From the NCBI RefSeq assembly GCF_040024445.1, contig NZ_CP157276.1, forward strand, positions 4,898,001 through 4,962,000: a stretch of DNA of 64,000 nt, in the 5' to 3' direction. This document shows, piece after piece, positions 48,601 through 57,772 of the stretch (its first letter is position 1; each line of letters opens with the position of its first letter). The position numbers and the translations under genes are program-made. The notes beneath the pieces are model-generated. The model saw only the letters and a list, made by a program, of their open reading frames with translations. It was not told where the DNA came from and searched no databases. This stretch comes from Prescottella soli (lineage in GTDB: Bacteria; Actinomycetota; Actinomycetes; Mycobacteriales; Mycobacteriaceae).

Positions 48601-51600
48601 CACCGTCGCGAGCCACGACAAGACCGGCGCACGCCTCGTCGTCGCCGATACCGAGCACGTCGACCTGACGGTGCCGCTGGCGCTCGGCAAGGCCGTCGAG
48701 ATCCGGATCACCGTGCCCGCCACCGTCCGTGACGGCGGCGCCCCGGTCATCACCGAGGCCGACGCCCAGGCGTCGATGTCGGCCCTGCTCGGCGTCGCTG
48801 CCGGCCAGGAGCTTCCGGCGGTGAAGAACGGTGTCGCGCACATCAACCTGGCGTGGACGCCGGACCTGATCGCCGACCACGCCGGTGTCACCGGTGTCGG
48901 CCTGCCCGCGACCGTGAGCACCAGTGGCAAGGCCGTGCCCGACGTCGTCGTCGGCGCCTGCTGGCCGGCCGTCTTCGCTGCACTCGGCGCCGCCACGACC
49001 GAGTCCGGCGTGCACGTCATCGAGGGCATGCTCGACCTGGTCCACCTCGACCACGCCGTGAACCTCGTCGGCGAACTGCCCTCGGAGACCAGCATTCTCG
49101 TGGTCCGCGCCGAGGCCGGCGACGTCGTCGACACCGACATGGGCCGCGTCGTCGAGGTGCGTGTCGAGGTCGGCGCGATGCTCGGCGAGGGCCTCGACGC
49201 TCCCGCCGTCGCCACGCTCACCGAGCGCTTCGCGATCCGCGGCCGCACCGGCAAGGGCGAGCTGGCCGACCCGGCCCGGGCCGGCGGCTCGCTGTCCGCC
49301 GACGTCGCGGAGACCCCGCGCCGTCGTCGCCGCGACCTGAAGATGGTCGCGCCGCGCAACATGGCGGCGTTCGCCCGCGTGTCGGGTGACCACAACCCGA
49401 TCCACACCTCCGACGCCGCGGCGCTGCTCGCGGGCCTCGGCAGCCCGATCGTCCACGGCATGTGGCTGTCGGCCGCCGCCCAGCAGGCCGTCATCGCGAT
49501 CGATCCCGAGTCCAAGACCCCGGCGCGCCGGCTGACCGCGTGGACCGCGCGCTTCCTCGGCATGGTCCGCCCCGGCGCCGAGATCGACGTCCGCGTCGAC
49601 CGCGTCGCCACCGATCGTGGTGACGAGATCGTCGAGGTCGGCTGCCGCGTCGACGGCGACCTGGTGATGGTCGCGACCGGCCGCACCGCCGCGCCGAAGA
49701 CCGTCTACGCGTTCCCGGGCCAGGGCATCCAGCGTCCCGGCATGGGCCTCGACGCCCGCTCGCGAAGCAAGGCCGCCCGCGAGATCTGGGAGCGCGCCGA
49801 CAAGCACACCCGCGAGGCGCTCGGCTTCTCGATCCTCGCCGTCGTCCGCGACAACCCGACGCTGGTCAAGGCGCGGGGCGTCGAGCACCGCCATCCCGAC
49901 GGCGTGCTGCACCTGACCCAGTTCACCCAGGTCGCCATGGCGACGCTCGGTGTCGCGCAAGTCGCCGAACTCCGTGAGTCCGGCGCCTTCGTCGAGGGCT
50001 CCTACCTGGCCGGTCACTCGGTCGGCGAGTACAACGCCCTCACCGCGGTCGCCGGCGTGCTGCCGCTCGAGGCGCTGCTCGAGGTCGTCTTCCAGCGCGG
50101 TTCGGCGATGCACGAGCTGGTCCCGCGTGACGGTGCCGGCCGCAGCGACTACCGCATGGCCGCGATCCGTCCGTCGCAGATCGGTGTCGCCGACGACGAG
50201 CTGCAAGCCTTCGTGGGTGGCGTCGCCGACGCGACCGGAGAGTTCTTGCAGATCGTCAACCTGAACCTCAAGGGTTCGCAGTACGCGATCGCCGGCACGG
50301 TCAAGGGTCTCGCCGCCCTCGAGCGTGAGATCGACATCCGCCGTGAGGCTTTCGGCGGCAAGCGTGCGTTCATCGTGGTGCCCGGCATCGACGTGCCGTT
50401 CCACTCGACCGTCCTGCGTGGCGGTGTGGACGACTTCCGCGCCAAGCTCGACGAGCTGCTGCCGCAGGACATCGACCCGTCGCTGCTGATCGGCCGCTAC
50501 ATCCCGAACCTGGTGCCGAAGCTGTTCAACCTGGGGCGTGACTTCGTCCAGGAGATCGCCGACCTGGTGCCGTCGGAGCAGCTGCAGGCCGTGCTCGCGG
50601 ACTTCGACAACTGGGCCGCGCGTCCGGTCGCGCTGACCCGCGTGATCCTCATCGAGCTGCTGGCCTGGCAGTTCGCCAGCCCGGTCCGCTGGATCGAGAC
50701 GCAGGACCTGCTGTTCACGGACGAGATCGACGGTGGACTCGGTGTCGAGCGCTTCGTCGAGATCGGTCTGGGCGCCACCCCGACCGTCGCGAACCTCGCA
50801 TCGCAGACGATGAAGCTGCCCGAGCACGCGAACACCAAGGTCGAGGTCCTCAACATCGAGCGTGAGGCGTCGGTCGTCTACAGCACCGACGTTGACCCGG
50901 CGCCGGTGGAGGACGACGAGCCCATCGAGAGTGCAGCTCCCGCGGCTGCCGCGGCACCGGCCGCTGCGCCCGCACCGGTCGCGGCCCCGGCTGCTCCGGC
51001 GGGTGGCCCGCGCCCGGACGACATCGCGTTCAAGGCTGCCGACGCCACCAAGGTGCTCATCGCGCTGTGGACGAAGCTGCGCCCGGACCAGATCGGCCCC
51101 GCCGACACCATCGAGGCGCTGTGCGACGGCGTGTCCTCGCGCCGCAACCAGCTGCTCGTCGACCTCGGCGCCGAGCTGTCCCTCGGTGCGATCGACGGTG
51201 CCGCCGACGCCGACATGGGCTCGCTGGCAGTCACGGTCGACCGTCTGGCCCGCACCTACAAGCCGTTCGGCCCGGTGCTGAGCGACTCGATCAACGACCA
51301 CCTGCGCAAGGTGTTCGGCCCGTCGGGCCGCCGCCCCGCCGCGATCGCGGACCGTGTGAAGAAGGTCTGGGAGCTCGGCGACGGCTGGGCCCACCACGTG
51401 ACGGCCGAGGTCGCGCTCGGCACCCGTGACGGTTCCAGCGTCCGCGGTGGTGCCATGGGCGGACTGCACGAGGGTGCGATCGCCGACGGTGCCGCCGTCG
51501 ACGCCCTGGTCGACGCCGCGGTCCAGTCCGTCGCGTCGCGCCGCGGTGTCGCAGTGTCGATGCCGGCGGCCGGTGGCGGTGCCGGTGGCACCGTCGACGC

Positions 51601-54600
51601 CGCCGCGCTCGGCGAGTTCACCGAGCACATCACCGGACGCAACGGCGTGCTCGCCTCCGCCGCCCGCCTGGTGCTCGAGCAGCTCGGCTTCAGCGAATCC
51701 GCCGCCGCCGCAGTCGCATCCGAGGACACCGCGCTCGTCGACCTCGTGTCGGCCGAGCTGGGCTCCGACTGGCCGCGCCTGGTCGCCCCCGCGTTCGACG
51801 CCAAGAAGGCCGTCCTGATCGACGACCGCTGGGCCACCGCACGCGAGGACCTGGCCCGTGCCTGGACCGGCGAGACCGACCTGACCGTCGAGCGTTTCGA
51901 CGGCGCCGGTGCCGCCGTGGCCGCCCACGCCCAGTGGTGGCAGCAGCGCGCGACCGAGGCCGGCCGCACCACGCTGGCCGAGCTCTACGGACGCATCGCG
52001 CAGGTCGCGGTCGCACCCATCGACGAGACCGGCCAGTACACCGGTGAGATCGCCGTCGTCACGGGCGCCAGCAAGGGCTCGATCGCCGCATCCGTGGCGG
52101 GCAAGCTGCTCGGCGGCGGCGCGACGGTCGTCGTGACCACGTCGCGTCTCGACAGCGAGCGACTCGGCTTCTACCGCAAGCTCTACAGCGCGAACGCGCG
52201 TGCCGGTGCGGCCCTGTGGGTCGTCCCCGCGAACATGGCGTCGTACGCCGACGTGGACGCGCTCATCGACTGGGTCGGCACGGTGCAGACCGAGACCGCC
52301 GGCGGTGCGAAGAAGCTGATCAAGGAGGCGATGACTCCGACGATGCTGTTCCCGTTCGCCGCACCGCGCGTGGCGGGCGAGCTCTCCGACGCCGGCGCCC
52401 GCGCCGAGATGGAGATGCGGGTGCTGCTGTGGTCGGTGGAGCGCCTGATCGGCGGCCTGTCGAAGATCGGCTACGACAGTGACGTCGACACCCACCTGCA
52501 CGTCGTGCTGCCCGGTTCCCCGAACCGCGGCCTGTTCGGCGGCGACGGCGCCTACGGCGAGTCCAAGGCCGCACTCGACGCCATCGTCGGCCGCTGGTCG
52601 GCCGAGCGCACGTGGGCCGAGCGGGTCACCCTCGTCCACGCGCTGATCGGTTGGGTGCGCGGCACCGGCCTGATGGGCGGCAACGACCCGATGGTCGAGG
52701 CCGTCGAGGCCAAGGGCGTGCGCACGTGGTCCACCGACGAGATGGCCACCGAGCTGCTGGGCTCGTGCACCGCCGACGCCAAGCGCGCCGCCGCGGACGC
52801 ACCGCGCGTGGTGGATCTCACCGGTGGACTCGCCGAGGTCGACCTCGACCTGCCGGCGCTGGCGAAGGAAGCCGCCGAGGCGGCCGAGGCTACGAAGGAA
52901 TCGGCCAAGGCGTCCGAACTGGACGCGAACTCCATTGCCGCCCTTCCGGCCCCGCCGCGGATCGTTGACGCTCTGGACGCGCCGTCGTGGCCCGAGCTGG
53001 ACGTCGACCCCGCCGACCTGGTCGTCATCGTCGGCGCCGGCGAGCTCGGCCCCTACGGCTCCTCGCGGACCCGCTTCGAGATGGAGGTCGACGAGCAGCT
53101 CTCGGCGGCCGGCGTGCTCGAGCTGGCGTGGAACACCGGACTGGTCGCCTGGGAGAACGATCCCAAGCCGGGCTGGTACGACGTCGAAAGCGGCGACCTG
53201 GTGCCCGAGGAGGAGATCGCCGACCGCTACCACGACACCGTCGTCGAGCGCTGCGGCATCCGCACCTACGGCGACGAGGGCGCGATGGTCGACAACACCG
53301 CCCCGCTGCTGACGTCGGTGTTCATCGACAAGGACCTGTCCTTCGTCGTCGGCTCCGAGGCCGAGGCCCGCGCGTTCGTCGACTCCGATCCGGAGAACAC
53401 GACCGCCGCGGTCGACCCGGAGAGCGGCGACTGGACGGTCACCCGCAAGGCCGGCACCGAGATCCGCGTGCCGCGCAAGGTGAAGCTGACCCGCACGGTC
53501 GGCGGTCAGATCCCGACCGGATTCGACGTCACCAAGTGGGGCATCCCCGCCGACATGGCCGGATCCGTGGACCGCGTCGGCCTGTGGAACATCGTCACCA
53601 CCGTGGACGCGTTCCTCACCGGCGGCTTCACCCCGTCCGAGCTGCTGCGCTGGGTGCACCCGGCGTTCGTCGCCAACACTCAGGGCACCGGCATGGGCGG
53701 TATGACGTCGATGCGCTCGCTGTACATCGACACGCTGCTCGGCGAGTCCCGCGCGAACGACATCCTGCAGGAGGCCCTGCCGAACGTCATCGCCGCGCAC
53801 GTCGTCCAGTCGTACGTCGGCGGCTACGGTGCGATGGTGCACCCGGTCGCGGCGTGCGCCACGGCCGCGGTCTCCGTCGAGGAGGGCGTCGACAAGATCA
53901 AGCTCGGCAAGGCCAAGCTGGTCGTGGCCGGTGGCTTCGACGACCTGGGCATCGAGGGCATCGTCGGCTTCGGCGACATGTCGGCGACCGCGAAGTCGGA
54001 CGAGATGTCGGCCAAGGGCATCGCCGACAACCGCTTCTCGCGGGCCAACGACCGTCGTCGCGGCGGCTTCGTCGAGTCGGCCGGTGGCGGCACGATCCTG
54101 CTGGCGCGCGGTGACCTCGCGCTGGAGATGGGCCTGCCGGTCCTCGGCGTGGTCGCGTGGGCGGGTTCGTTCGCCGACGGCGTGCACACCTCGATCCCGG
54201 CTCCCGGCATCGGTGCCCTCGGCGCCGGACGCGGGGGACAGGACTCGCAGCTCGCGCTGTCGCTCAACGCGCTCGGAATCACCGCCGACGACATCTCGGT
54301 GGTCTCCAAGCACGACACCTCGACCGCGGCGAACGACCCGAACGAGGCCGAGCTGCACGAGCGTCTGGCCGCGTCCCTGGGCCGCACCGACGGCGCCCCG
54401 CTGTTCGTGATCTCGCAGAAGACGCTCACCGGTCACGCCAAGGGTGGCGCGGCGGCGTTCCAGCTGATCGGCCTGTGCCAGGTCCTCAGCCAGGGCGTGA
54501 TCCCGCCGAACCGCAGCCTCGACTGCGTCGACGACAAGATGGCCGAGTTCTCGCACCTCGTGTGGCCGCGGACGCCGCTGCGCTTCGGCGAGCAGCTCCC

Positions 54601-54937
54601 GCTCAAGGCCGGCCTGCTGACCAGCCTCGGCTTCGGTCACGTGTCGGGTCTGATCGCGATCGTGCACCCGCAGGCGTTCGTCGAGTCGATCCCGGCCGAC
54701 CAGCGCGACGCCTACCTGGCGCAGGCGCAGCAGCGCACCATCGACGGTCAGCGTCGACTGGCGTCGGCGATGTGCGGTGGCGACAGCCTCTACGAGCGTC
54801 CGGCCGACCGTCGCTTCGGCGGTGACTCGGTCCCGGCCAAGGCTGCCCGTCAGCTCGAGGCGGACATGCTGCTCACCGAGGACGCACGCCTGGGCGACGA
54901 CGACGTGTACCGCACCGGAAAGCCCGGGTGCCAGTGA
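45626..54937 (+). CDS. fas: Type I fatty acid synthase (single-chain, multifunctional)
   Basis: The product is 3,103 aa from GTG 45626 (VTIDDTAGNG), which matches the mycobacterial Fas N-terminus (MTIHEH type) and follows AGGAGAGG; the frame is open 31 codons further upstream. Order of domains: acetyltransferase (GHSQG, near 162), enoyl reductase (LLAGMTPTTVD, near 437), hotdog dehydratase (SGDHNPIHTS, near 1253), malonyl/palmitoyl transferase (FPGQG near 1362; AGHSVGEYNA near 1462), Ala/Pro linker (about 1760-1795). The ACP follows with the phosphopantetheine Ser in CDGVSSRRNQ (near 1833), then ketoreductase (VTGASKGSIA, near 2144) and ketosynthase (Cys in AACATAAVSVEEG near 2743; SKHDTSTAANDPNE near 2893; GHAKGG near 2936). 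It makes C16-C26 acyl-CoAs in the cytoplasm. acpS, overlapping its end, activates the ACP domain. Confidence 0.98.
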   Translation: MTIDDTAGNGRTSKNSQFGADRSPVRSAAQGPLVDRLRAGEPYALAFGGQGAPWLSALAELTRDSGLEPSLTELVNEAAAILAPVAQDLLVVRPVGFDPIAWILEQELADDEDSANAAGPSAAALTSAAVSLPGVFLTQLAALRALQQQGLDPAVTAPVATIGHSQGLIAAAAVSGAGAADGALLATAQLIGAAAGLVGRRRGIIATADRSPMLAVSNVDPERLAAIVAELAEGVDADRSAVMAIRNGRRRVVLSGPPAQLARVQQRCEQIAADETRARDAKSRGGAVFSPVFESLSVEVGFHHPALNEAVDIIGGWAARCGLDADQVRGLAQAVLVDPVDWVEAVEGAISSGAAWILDLGPGDLLTRMTATGLRGQGVGIVAASTRAGHRNLLTPGATPEVPRAWTEFAPKAVALPDGRVAVETAFTKLTGRSPILLAGMTPTTVDPKIVAAAANAGHWAELAGGGQVTEQIFADHVEELKGLLEPGRAVQFNSMFLDPYLWKLHVGGKRLVPRARAAGAPFDGVVVTAGIPELEEAVTIIDELTEAGFSYVAFKPGTVAQIRSVIRIANEVPNYPVIVHIEGGRAGGHHSWEDLDDLLLDTYSELRTRDNLVLCVGGGIGTPERAADYLTGRWSTAYGFPAMPLDGILVGTAAMATLEATTSADVKQMLVDTPGTPDWVGAGTAEGGMASGRSQLGADIHEIDNAASRTGRLLDEVAGDAEAVAARRDEIIAALDVTAKPYFGDVATMTYQQWLRRYLELAVGIDSPQAFDCGGDVQDAIADATQSVWLDVSWRDRFGEMLQRAEARLHRNDRGPIQTLFADAATLDRPFAALCALEAAYPDYATTVLHPADVPFFVALCKTPGKPANFVPVVDGDVRRWWRSDSLWQAHDPRYTADQVCIIPGTVAVAGITRVDEPVGELLDRFEKATADELVAAGATPTPIAGRRHGGFGTGLLDAVLTAPDVRWAARLTQNPVRRLGDVAEWTIESDTVASHDKTGARLVVADTEHVDLTVPLALGKAVEIRITVPATVRDGGAPVITEADAQASMSALLGVAAGQELPAVKNGVAHINLAWTPDLIADHAGVTGVGLPATVSTSGKAVPDVVVGACWPAVFAALGAATTESGVHVIEGMLDLVHLDHAVNLVGELPSETSILVVRAEAGDVVDTDMGRVVEVRVEVGAMLGEGLDAPAVATLTERFAIRGRTGKGELADPARAGGSLSADVAETPRRRRRDLKMVAPRNMAAFARVSGDHNPIHTSDAAALLAGLGSPIVHGMWLSAAAQQAVIAIDPESKTPARRLTAWTARFLGMVRPGAEIDVRVDRVATDRGDEIVEVGCRVDGDLVMVATGRTAAPKTVYAFPGQGIQRPGMGLDARSRSKAAREIWERADKHTREALGFSILAVVRDNPTLVKARGVEHRHPDGVLHLTQFTQVAMATLGVAQVAELRESGAFVEGSYLAGHSVGEYNALTAVAGVLPLEALLEVVFQRGSAMHELVPRDGAGRSDYRMAAIRPSQIGVADDELQAFVGGVADATGEFLQIVNLNLKGSQYAIAGTVKGLAALEREIDIRREAFGGKRAFIVVPGIDVPFHSTVLRGGVDDFRAKLDELLPQDIDPSLLIGRYIPNLVPKLFNLGRDFVQEIADLVPSEQLQAVLADFDNWAARPVALTRVILIELLAWQFASPVRWIETQDLLFTDEIDGGLGVERFVEIGLGATPTVANLASQTMKLPEHANTKVEVLNIEREASVVYSTDVDPAPVEDDEPIESAAPAAAAAPAAAPAPVAAPAAPAGGPRPDDIAFKAADATKVLIALWTKLRPDQIGPADTIEALCDGVSSRRNQLLVDLGAELSLGAIDGAADADMGSLAVTVDRLARTYKPFGPVLSDSINDHLRKVFGPSGRRPAAIADRVKKVWELGDGWAHHVTAEVALGTRDGSSVRGGAMGGLHEGAIADGAAVDALVDAAVQSVASRRGVAVSMPAAGGGAGGTVDAAALGEFTEHITGRNGVLASAARLVLEQLGFSESAAAAVASEDTALVDLVSAELGSDWPRLVAPAFDAKKAVLIDDRWATAREDLARAWTGETDLTVERFDGAGAAVAAHAQWWQQRATEAGRTTLAELYGRIAQVAVAPIDETGQYTGEIAVVTGASKGSIAASVAGKLLGGGATVVVTTSRLDSERLGFYRKLYSANARAGAALWVVPANMASYADVDALIDWVGTVQTETAGGAKKLIKEAMTPTMLFPFAAPRVAGELSDAGARAEMEMRVLLWSVERLIGGLSKIGYDSDVDTHLHVVLPGSPNRGLFGGDGAYGESKAALDAIVGRWSAERTWAERVTLVHALIGWVRGTGLMGGNDPMVEAVEAKGVRTWSTDEMATELLGSCTADAKRAAADAPRVVDLTGGLAEVDLDLPALAKEAAEAAEATKESAKASELDANSIAALPAPPRIVDALDAPSWPELDVDPADLVVIVGAGELGPYGSSRTRFEMEVDEQLSAAGVLELAWNTGLVAWENDPKPGWYDVESGDLVPEEEIADRYHDTVVERCGIRTYGDEGAMVDNTAPLLTSVFIDKDLSFVVGSEAEARAFVDSDPENTTAAVDPESGDWTVTRKAGTEIRVPRKVKLTRTVGGQIPTGFDVTKWGIPADMAGSVDRVGLWNIVTTVDAFLTGGFTPSELLRWVHPAFVANTQGTGMGGMTSMRSLYIDTLLGESRANDILQEALPNVIAAHVVQSYVGGYGAMVHPVAACATAAVSVEEGVDKIKLGKAKLVVAGGFDDLGIEGIVGFGDMSATAKSDEMSAKGIADNRFSRANDRRRGGFVESAGGGTILLARGDLALEMGLPVLGVVAWAGSFADGVHTSIPAPGIGALGAGRGGQDSQLALSLNALGITADDISVVSKHDTSTAANDPNEAELHERLAASLGRTDGAPLFVISQKTLTGHAKGGAAAFQLIGLCQVLSQGVIPPNRSLDCVDDKMAEFSHLVWPRTPLRFGEQLPLKAGLLTSLGFGHVSGLIAIVHPQAFVESIPADQRDAYLAQAQQRTIDGQRRLASAMCGGDSLYERPADRRFGGDSVPAKAARQLEADMLLTEDARLGDDDVYRTGKPGCQ

Positions 54938-55350
54938 TGGCAGTCCTCGGAATCGGCTTCGACGTCGTCACGATCTCGGAGTTCGCGGAGCAGATGAAGC
55001 GCCCGGGCACCGCGATGCTGTCGAGCTTCCGGCCCGCCGAGCGTCGGTACTGCGAGTCCCGCAGCACCGACCCGGCGCGGCACTACGCGGTCCGCTGGGC
55101 CGCGAAGGAAGCGGTGATCAAGGCGTGGGCGGCCTCGCGGTTCGCCCGGCCGCCGGCCGTCGGCGACAACGCCTACGTGCTGGTCGAGGTCGTCAACGAC
55201 GCGTGGGGTCGACCCACCATCAAGCTGCACGGCGAGGCCGCCGAATTCCTGCCGAGCGCGAAGATCCACCTGTCGCTGACCCACGACGGGGACGTCGCGG
55301 GCGCGATGGTGGTGATCGAAGAACCTGACCCGATCCAGCCCATCGGCTGA
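54937..55350 (+). CDS. acpS: Holo-ACP synthase (4'-phosphopantetheinyl transferase)
   Basis: The product is 137 aa, starting at the ATG that shares one base with the fas stop (TGATG). The motif LGIGFDVVTISEF carries the Mg-binding Asp9, and RWAAKEAVIKAW carries the Glu of the second motif. SLTHDGDVAGAMVV is near the C-terminus. It transfers phosphopantetheine from CoA to the ACP domain of Fas. Coupled translation with fas is conserved in mycobacteria. Confidence 0.96.
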   Translation: MAVLGIGFDVVTISEFAEQMKRPGTAMLSSFRPAERRYCESRSTDPARHYAVRWAAKEAVIKAWAASRFARPPAVGDNAYVLVEVVNDAWGRPTIKLHGEAAEFLPSAKIHLSLTHDGDVAGAMVVIEEPDPIQPIG

Positions 55351-55367
55351 TCGAGCACGGAAAAACA

Positions 55368-55406
55368 CGAGGCCGGTCGACGGACACAATCCGTCGGCCG
55401 GCCTCG
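55368..55406 (+). terminator. Terminator after fas-acpS
   Basis: A 17-bp stem (55368-55384 with 55390-55406, one G-T pair) with loop CACAA lies 17 nt after the acpS stop. The T-run is weak (TTGCCGTT); five A precede the stem, so it could also work in the opposite direction. Confidence 0.75.
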
Positions 55407-55569
55407 TTGCCGTTGTCCGTGCCGCTCCGCCCATCCCGCCGAACCTGACGTGACCGACCCCGAATCGGCGTAGAACAATGAGGGGGACTGCTCTGCGTTG
55501 TCGGAAGCCGCCCCGAGGCGTTCGAAGACCGTTCGAAATCTGCTGGACGACGACGGAAGGGGACGTGAC

Positions 55570-56133
55570 ATGCGTGATTCGACACCGAGGAACCGAACCG
55601 GTGGCCCGATCGGCGCGATGAGAGCCGCGAGCGCGCTGGCCTTCGGCGCGGTGTTGTTGGTGGCAGCGGTGGGGTGTGGTTCGTCGAACGACAACTCGTC
55701 GGGCACGTCGACACCGTCCACCACGATGTCGGGAACGGCCGCGATGTCCGGCGACTCGAAGGCCGCCGGCGACGCGTTCGTCGCCTTCTTCTCGGGCAGC
55801 ACCCCCGGCGACCAGAAGATCACGCTCGTCCAGAACGGCCAGGCGTTCGCCGACGTCATCAACGCGCAGGCGGCGTCGCCCATCGCGCAGGGTACGACCG
55901 CGACCGTCACGAAGGTCGACCTCGACGCGCCCGGCCACGCCACCGTCTTCTACACCGTGTCGCTGAACGGGCAGCCGGTCCTCGTCGACCAGATGGGGGA
56001 GGCGGTCTACGTGGACGGTCACTGGAAGGTGGCGCAGGCATCGTTCTGCGACCTGCTGACCCTCCAGGGGAACCCGCCGCCGGTGTGCGGACAGCCCGGA
56101 CAGCCCACGACCTCGCCGGCCGCCCCGAGCTGA
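55570..56133 (+). CDS. Putative lipoprotein
   Basis: The product is 187 aa from ATG 55570 after GAAGGGG. The signal segment ASALAFGAVLLVAAVGCGSS contains a lipobox-like VGC, so Cys is probably lipidated. A Ser/Thr linker follows (NDNSSGTSTPSTTMSGTA), then a mature domain (DAFVAFFSGSTPGDQKITLV, QPVLVDQMGEAVYVDGHWKV) resembling low-molecular-weight mycobacterial antigen-type (NTF2-like) lipoproteins. Two Cys lie near the C-terminus. It is 7 nt before the MFS pump gene, so probably co-expressed with it. Confidence 0.82.
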   Translation: MRDSTPRNRTGGPIGAMRAASALAFGAVLLVAAVGCGSSNDNSSGTSTPSTTMSGTAAMSGDSKAAGDAFVAFFSGSTPGDQKITLVQNGQAFADVINAQAASPIAQGTTATVTKVDLDAPGHATVFYTVSLNGQPVLVDQMGEAVYVDGHWKVAQASFCDLLTLQGNPPPVCGQPGQPTTSPAAPS

Positions 56134-56140
56134 GCCCGCG

Positions 56141-57739
56141 ATGAGGCCCGGCGTCACCGCACGGTCGGGCACGGCGTCGGGACAGCGCGCCGCGCTCGCC
56201 ACCGTGTGCGCTGTGCTCTTCCTGACGTTCCTCGACACCACGATCGTCAGCGTCACCCTCGGTAGCGTGCAGTCCGACCTCCATGCCGGTGTGGTGTCGC
56301 TGCAGTGGGTCGTCAACGCGTACACGCTGGTGTTCGCGAGCCTGATGCTCACGGCCGGTTCGCTCGGCGACCGGTGGGGGCGCAAACGTGTCATGGTCGC
56401 CGGCATCGCGATCTTCTGCCTCGGCTCGGTGATCTCCGCGGCGGCCTCCACGGTGGCCCTGCTGATCGTCGGCCGGGCGGTGATGGGGGTCGGGGCAGCG
56501 GCCTCCGAGCCGGGGACCCTCTCGGTGATCCGGCACGTCTTCCCCGGCCGGAGCGAGCGGGCGCGGGCCCTCGGCGTGTGGGCGGGGGTGTCGGGGCTCG
56601 CCCTGGCGCTGGGCCCGGTGGTCGGCGGAATCCTCGTCGGCACCTACGACTGGCGCGCGGTGTTCTGGTTCAACCTCGTGCTCGGTGTCGTGCTGTTGGT
56701 CGCGGCCGTGCGCTTTGTCCCGGAGAGCGCCGACCCGCAGCCCGGCCCGCTCGACCTCGCCGGCTTCGTGCTGGGCTCGATGTTCCTGGGGTGCGTGATC
56801 TACGCCGGGATCTCCGGCGAGAACGTCGGCTACGCCGCACCGTCGGTCGTGACGCTCTTCGTCGTCGGTGCGGTGGCACTCGTCGCCTTCATCGTCGTGG
56901 AGCTGCGGGTGCGAAACCCGATGCTCGATTTCCGCTACCTGCGCCCGCCGATGGTGCGCAGCGCGCTGATCGTGGCGTTCGCCGTGTACTTCGGGGTGTT
57001 CTCGATCTTCTTCTTCACGGCGCTCTATCTCGAAGAGGTGTACGCGTACTCCGGGCTGCACGCCGCCGCGATGTTCACCCCGATGGCCGTGGCGATCGTG
57101 GTGGGCTCGGTGCTGTGCGGGTCGTGGGTGGCGCGCAGTTCGGCCGCCGTGCCGATGTTCGTGGGCTGCGTGGTAGGCGCGGTCGGCATCCTCCTCACAC
57201 GCGCGGCCCTCAGCGGGGAGCCGTCCTTCCTGCCGCTCACGGCGGCGCTGGCGGTGGCGGGCGTCGGGTTCGGGGTCGCGGTGGTGCCGTTGACGTCCGC
57301 CGTCCTGTCCGGTGTCCCGGCGGCGCACTCGGGCATGGCCGCAGCGGCCACCAACACGATGCGTCAGATCGGTGCCGTCGTCGGTGTCGCGGCCCTGGGA
57401 TCACTCGTCAACTCGCACATGACATCCGACCTCACCGGCCGTCTCGACGACCTGGACATCCCGGCGAACTTCCAGTCCATCGTCATCAACGCCATCAAGA
57501 CCGGCGCGGTGCCGGCGGGCGGCGACCAGCAGGCGTCGTCGGCCTACGGCCCGATCGTCGACCAGGTCATCGACGCCACCTACAAGGCGTTCCACGCCGG
57601 CCTGGACACCGCGCTGCTCGTCTCCGCGATCATGATCTTCGTCGCGGCGGGGATCACCGCGGTGGCGGCGGTGCGCACCCGAGGCGCCGTCCGTGGCGGC
57701 TACGACGACGTCGCGGAGGTGCCGGCCCGCCGCCGCTGA
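56141..57739 (+). CDS. MFS drug:H+ antiporter, DHA2 (14-TMS) family
   Basis: The product is 532 aa with about 14 membrane helices. Motif A reads GSLGDRWGRKRVMV. DHA2 traits are FLDTTIVSVTLGSVQSDLHA and LQWVVNAYTLVFASLMLTAG (motifs D1 and B region), and motif C is GVSGLALALGPVVGGILVG. It probably exports a hydrophobic or cationic compound using the proton gradient. It follows the lipoprotein gene by 7 nt and is convergent with a TetR gene (33-nt gap) likely to control it. Confidence 0.92.
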   Translation: MRPGVTARSGTASGQRAALATVCAVLFLTFLDTTIVSVTLGSVQSDLHAGVVSLQWVVNAYTLVFASLMLTAGSLGDRWGRKRVMVAGIAIFCLGSVISAAASTVALLIVGRAVMGVGAAASEPGTLSVIRHVFPGRSERARALGVWAGVSGLALALGPVVGGILVGTYDWRAVFWFNLVLGVVLLVAAVRFVPESADPQPGPLDLAGFVLGSMFLGCVIYAGISGENVGYAAPSVVTLFVVGAVALVAFIVVELRVRNPMLDFRYLRPPMVRSALIVAFAVYFGVFSIFFFTALYLEEVYAYSGLHAAAMFTPMAVAIVVGSVLCGSWVARSSAAVPMFVGCVVGAVGILLTRAALSGEPSFLPLTAALAVAGVGFGVAVVPLTSAVLSGVPAAHSGMAAAATNTMRQIGAVVGVAALGSLVNSHMTSDLTGRLDDLDIPANFQSIVINAIKTGAVPAGGDQQASSAYGPIVDQVIDATYKAFHAGLDTALLVSAIMIFVAAGITAVAAVRTRGAVRGGYDDVAEVPARRR

Positions 57740-57772
57740 CCCGCTGCCGGCGGTGTCAGGGCCGAATCGGCT

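Noticed and set aside
45617-54667. A 3,016-codon open frame antisense to fas, and similar long antisense frames over smc, glnD and kdpA
   Set aside because: High GC content with third-position bias produces long stop-free antisense frames. The products are Arg/His/Asp-rich without recognisable domains, while the opposite strand encodes intact known proteins.
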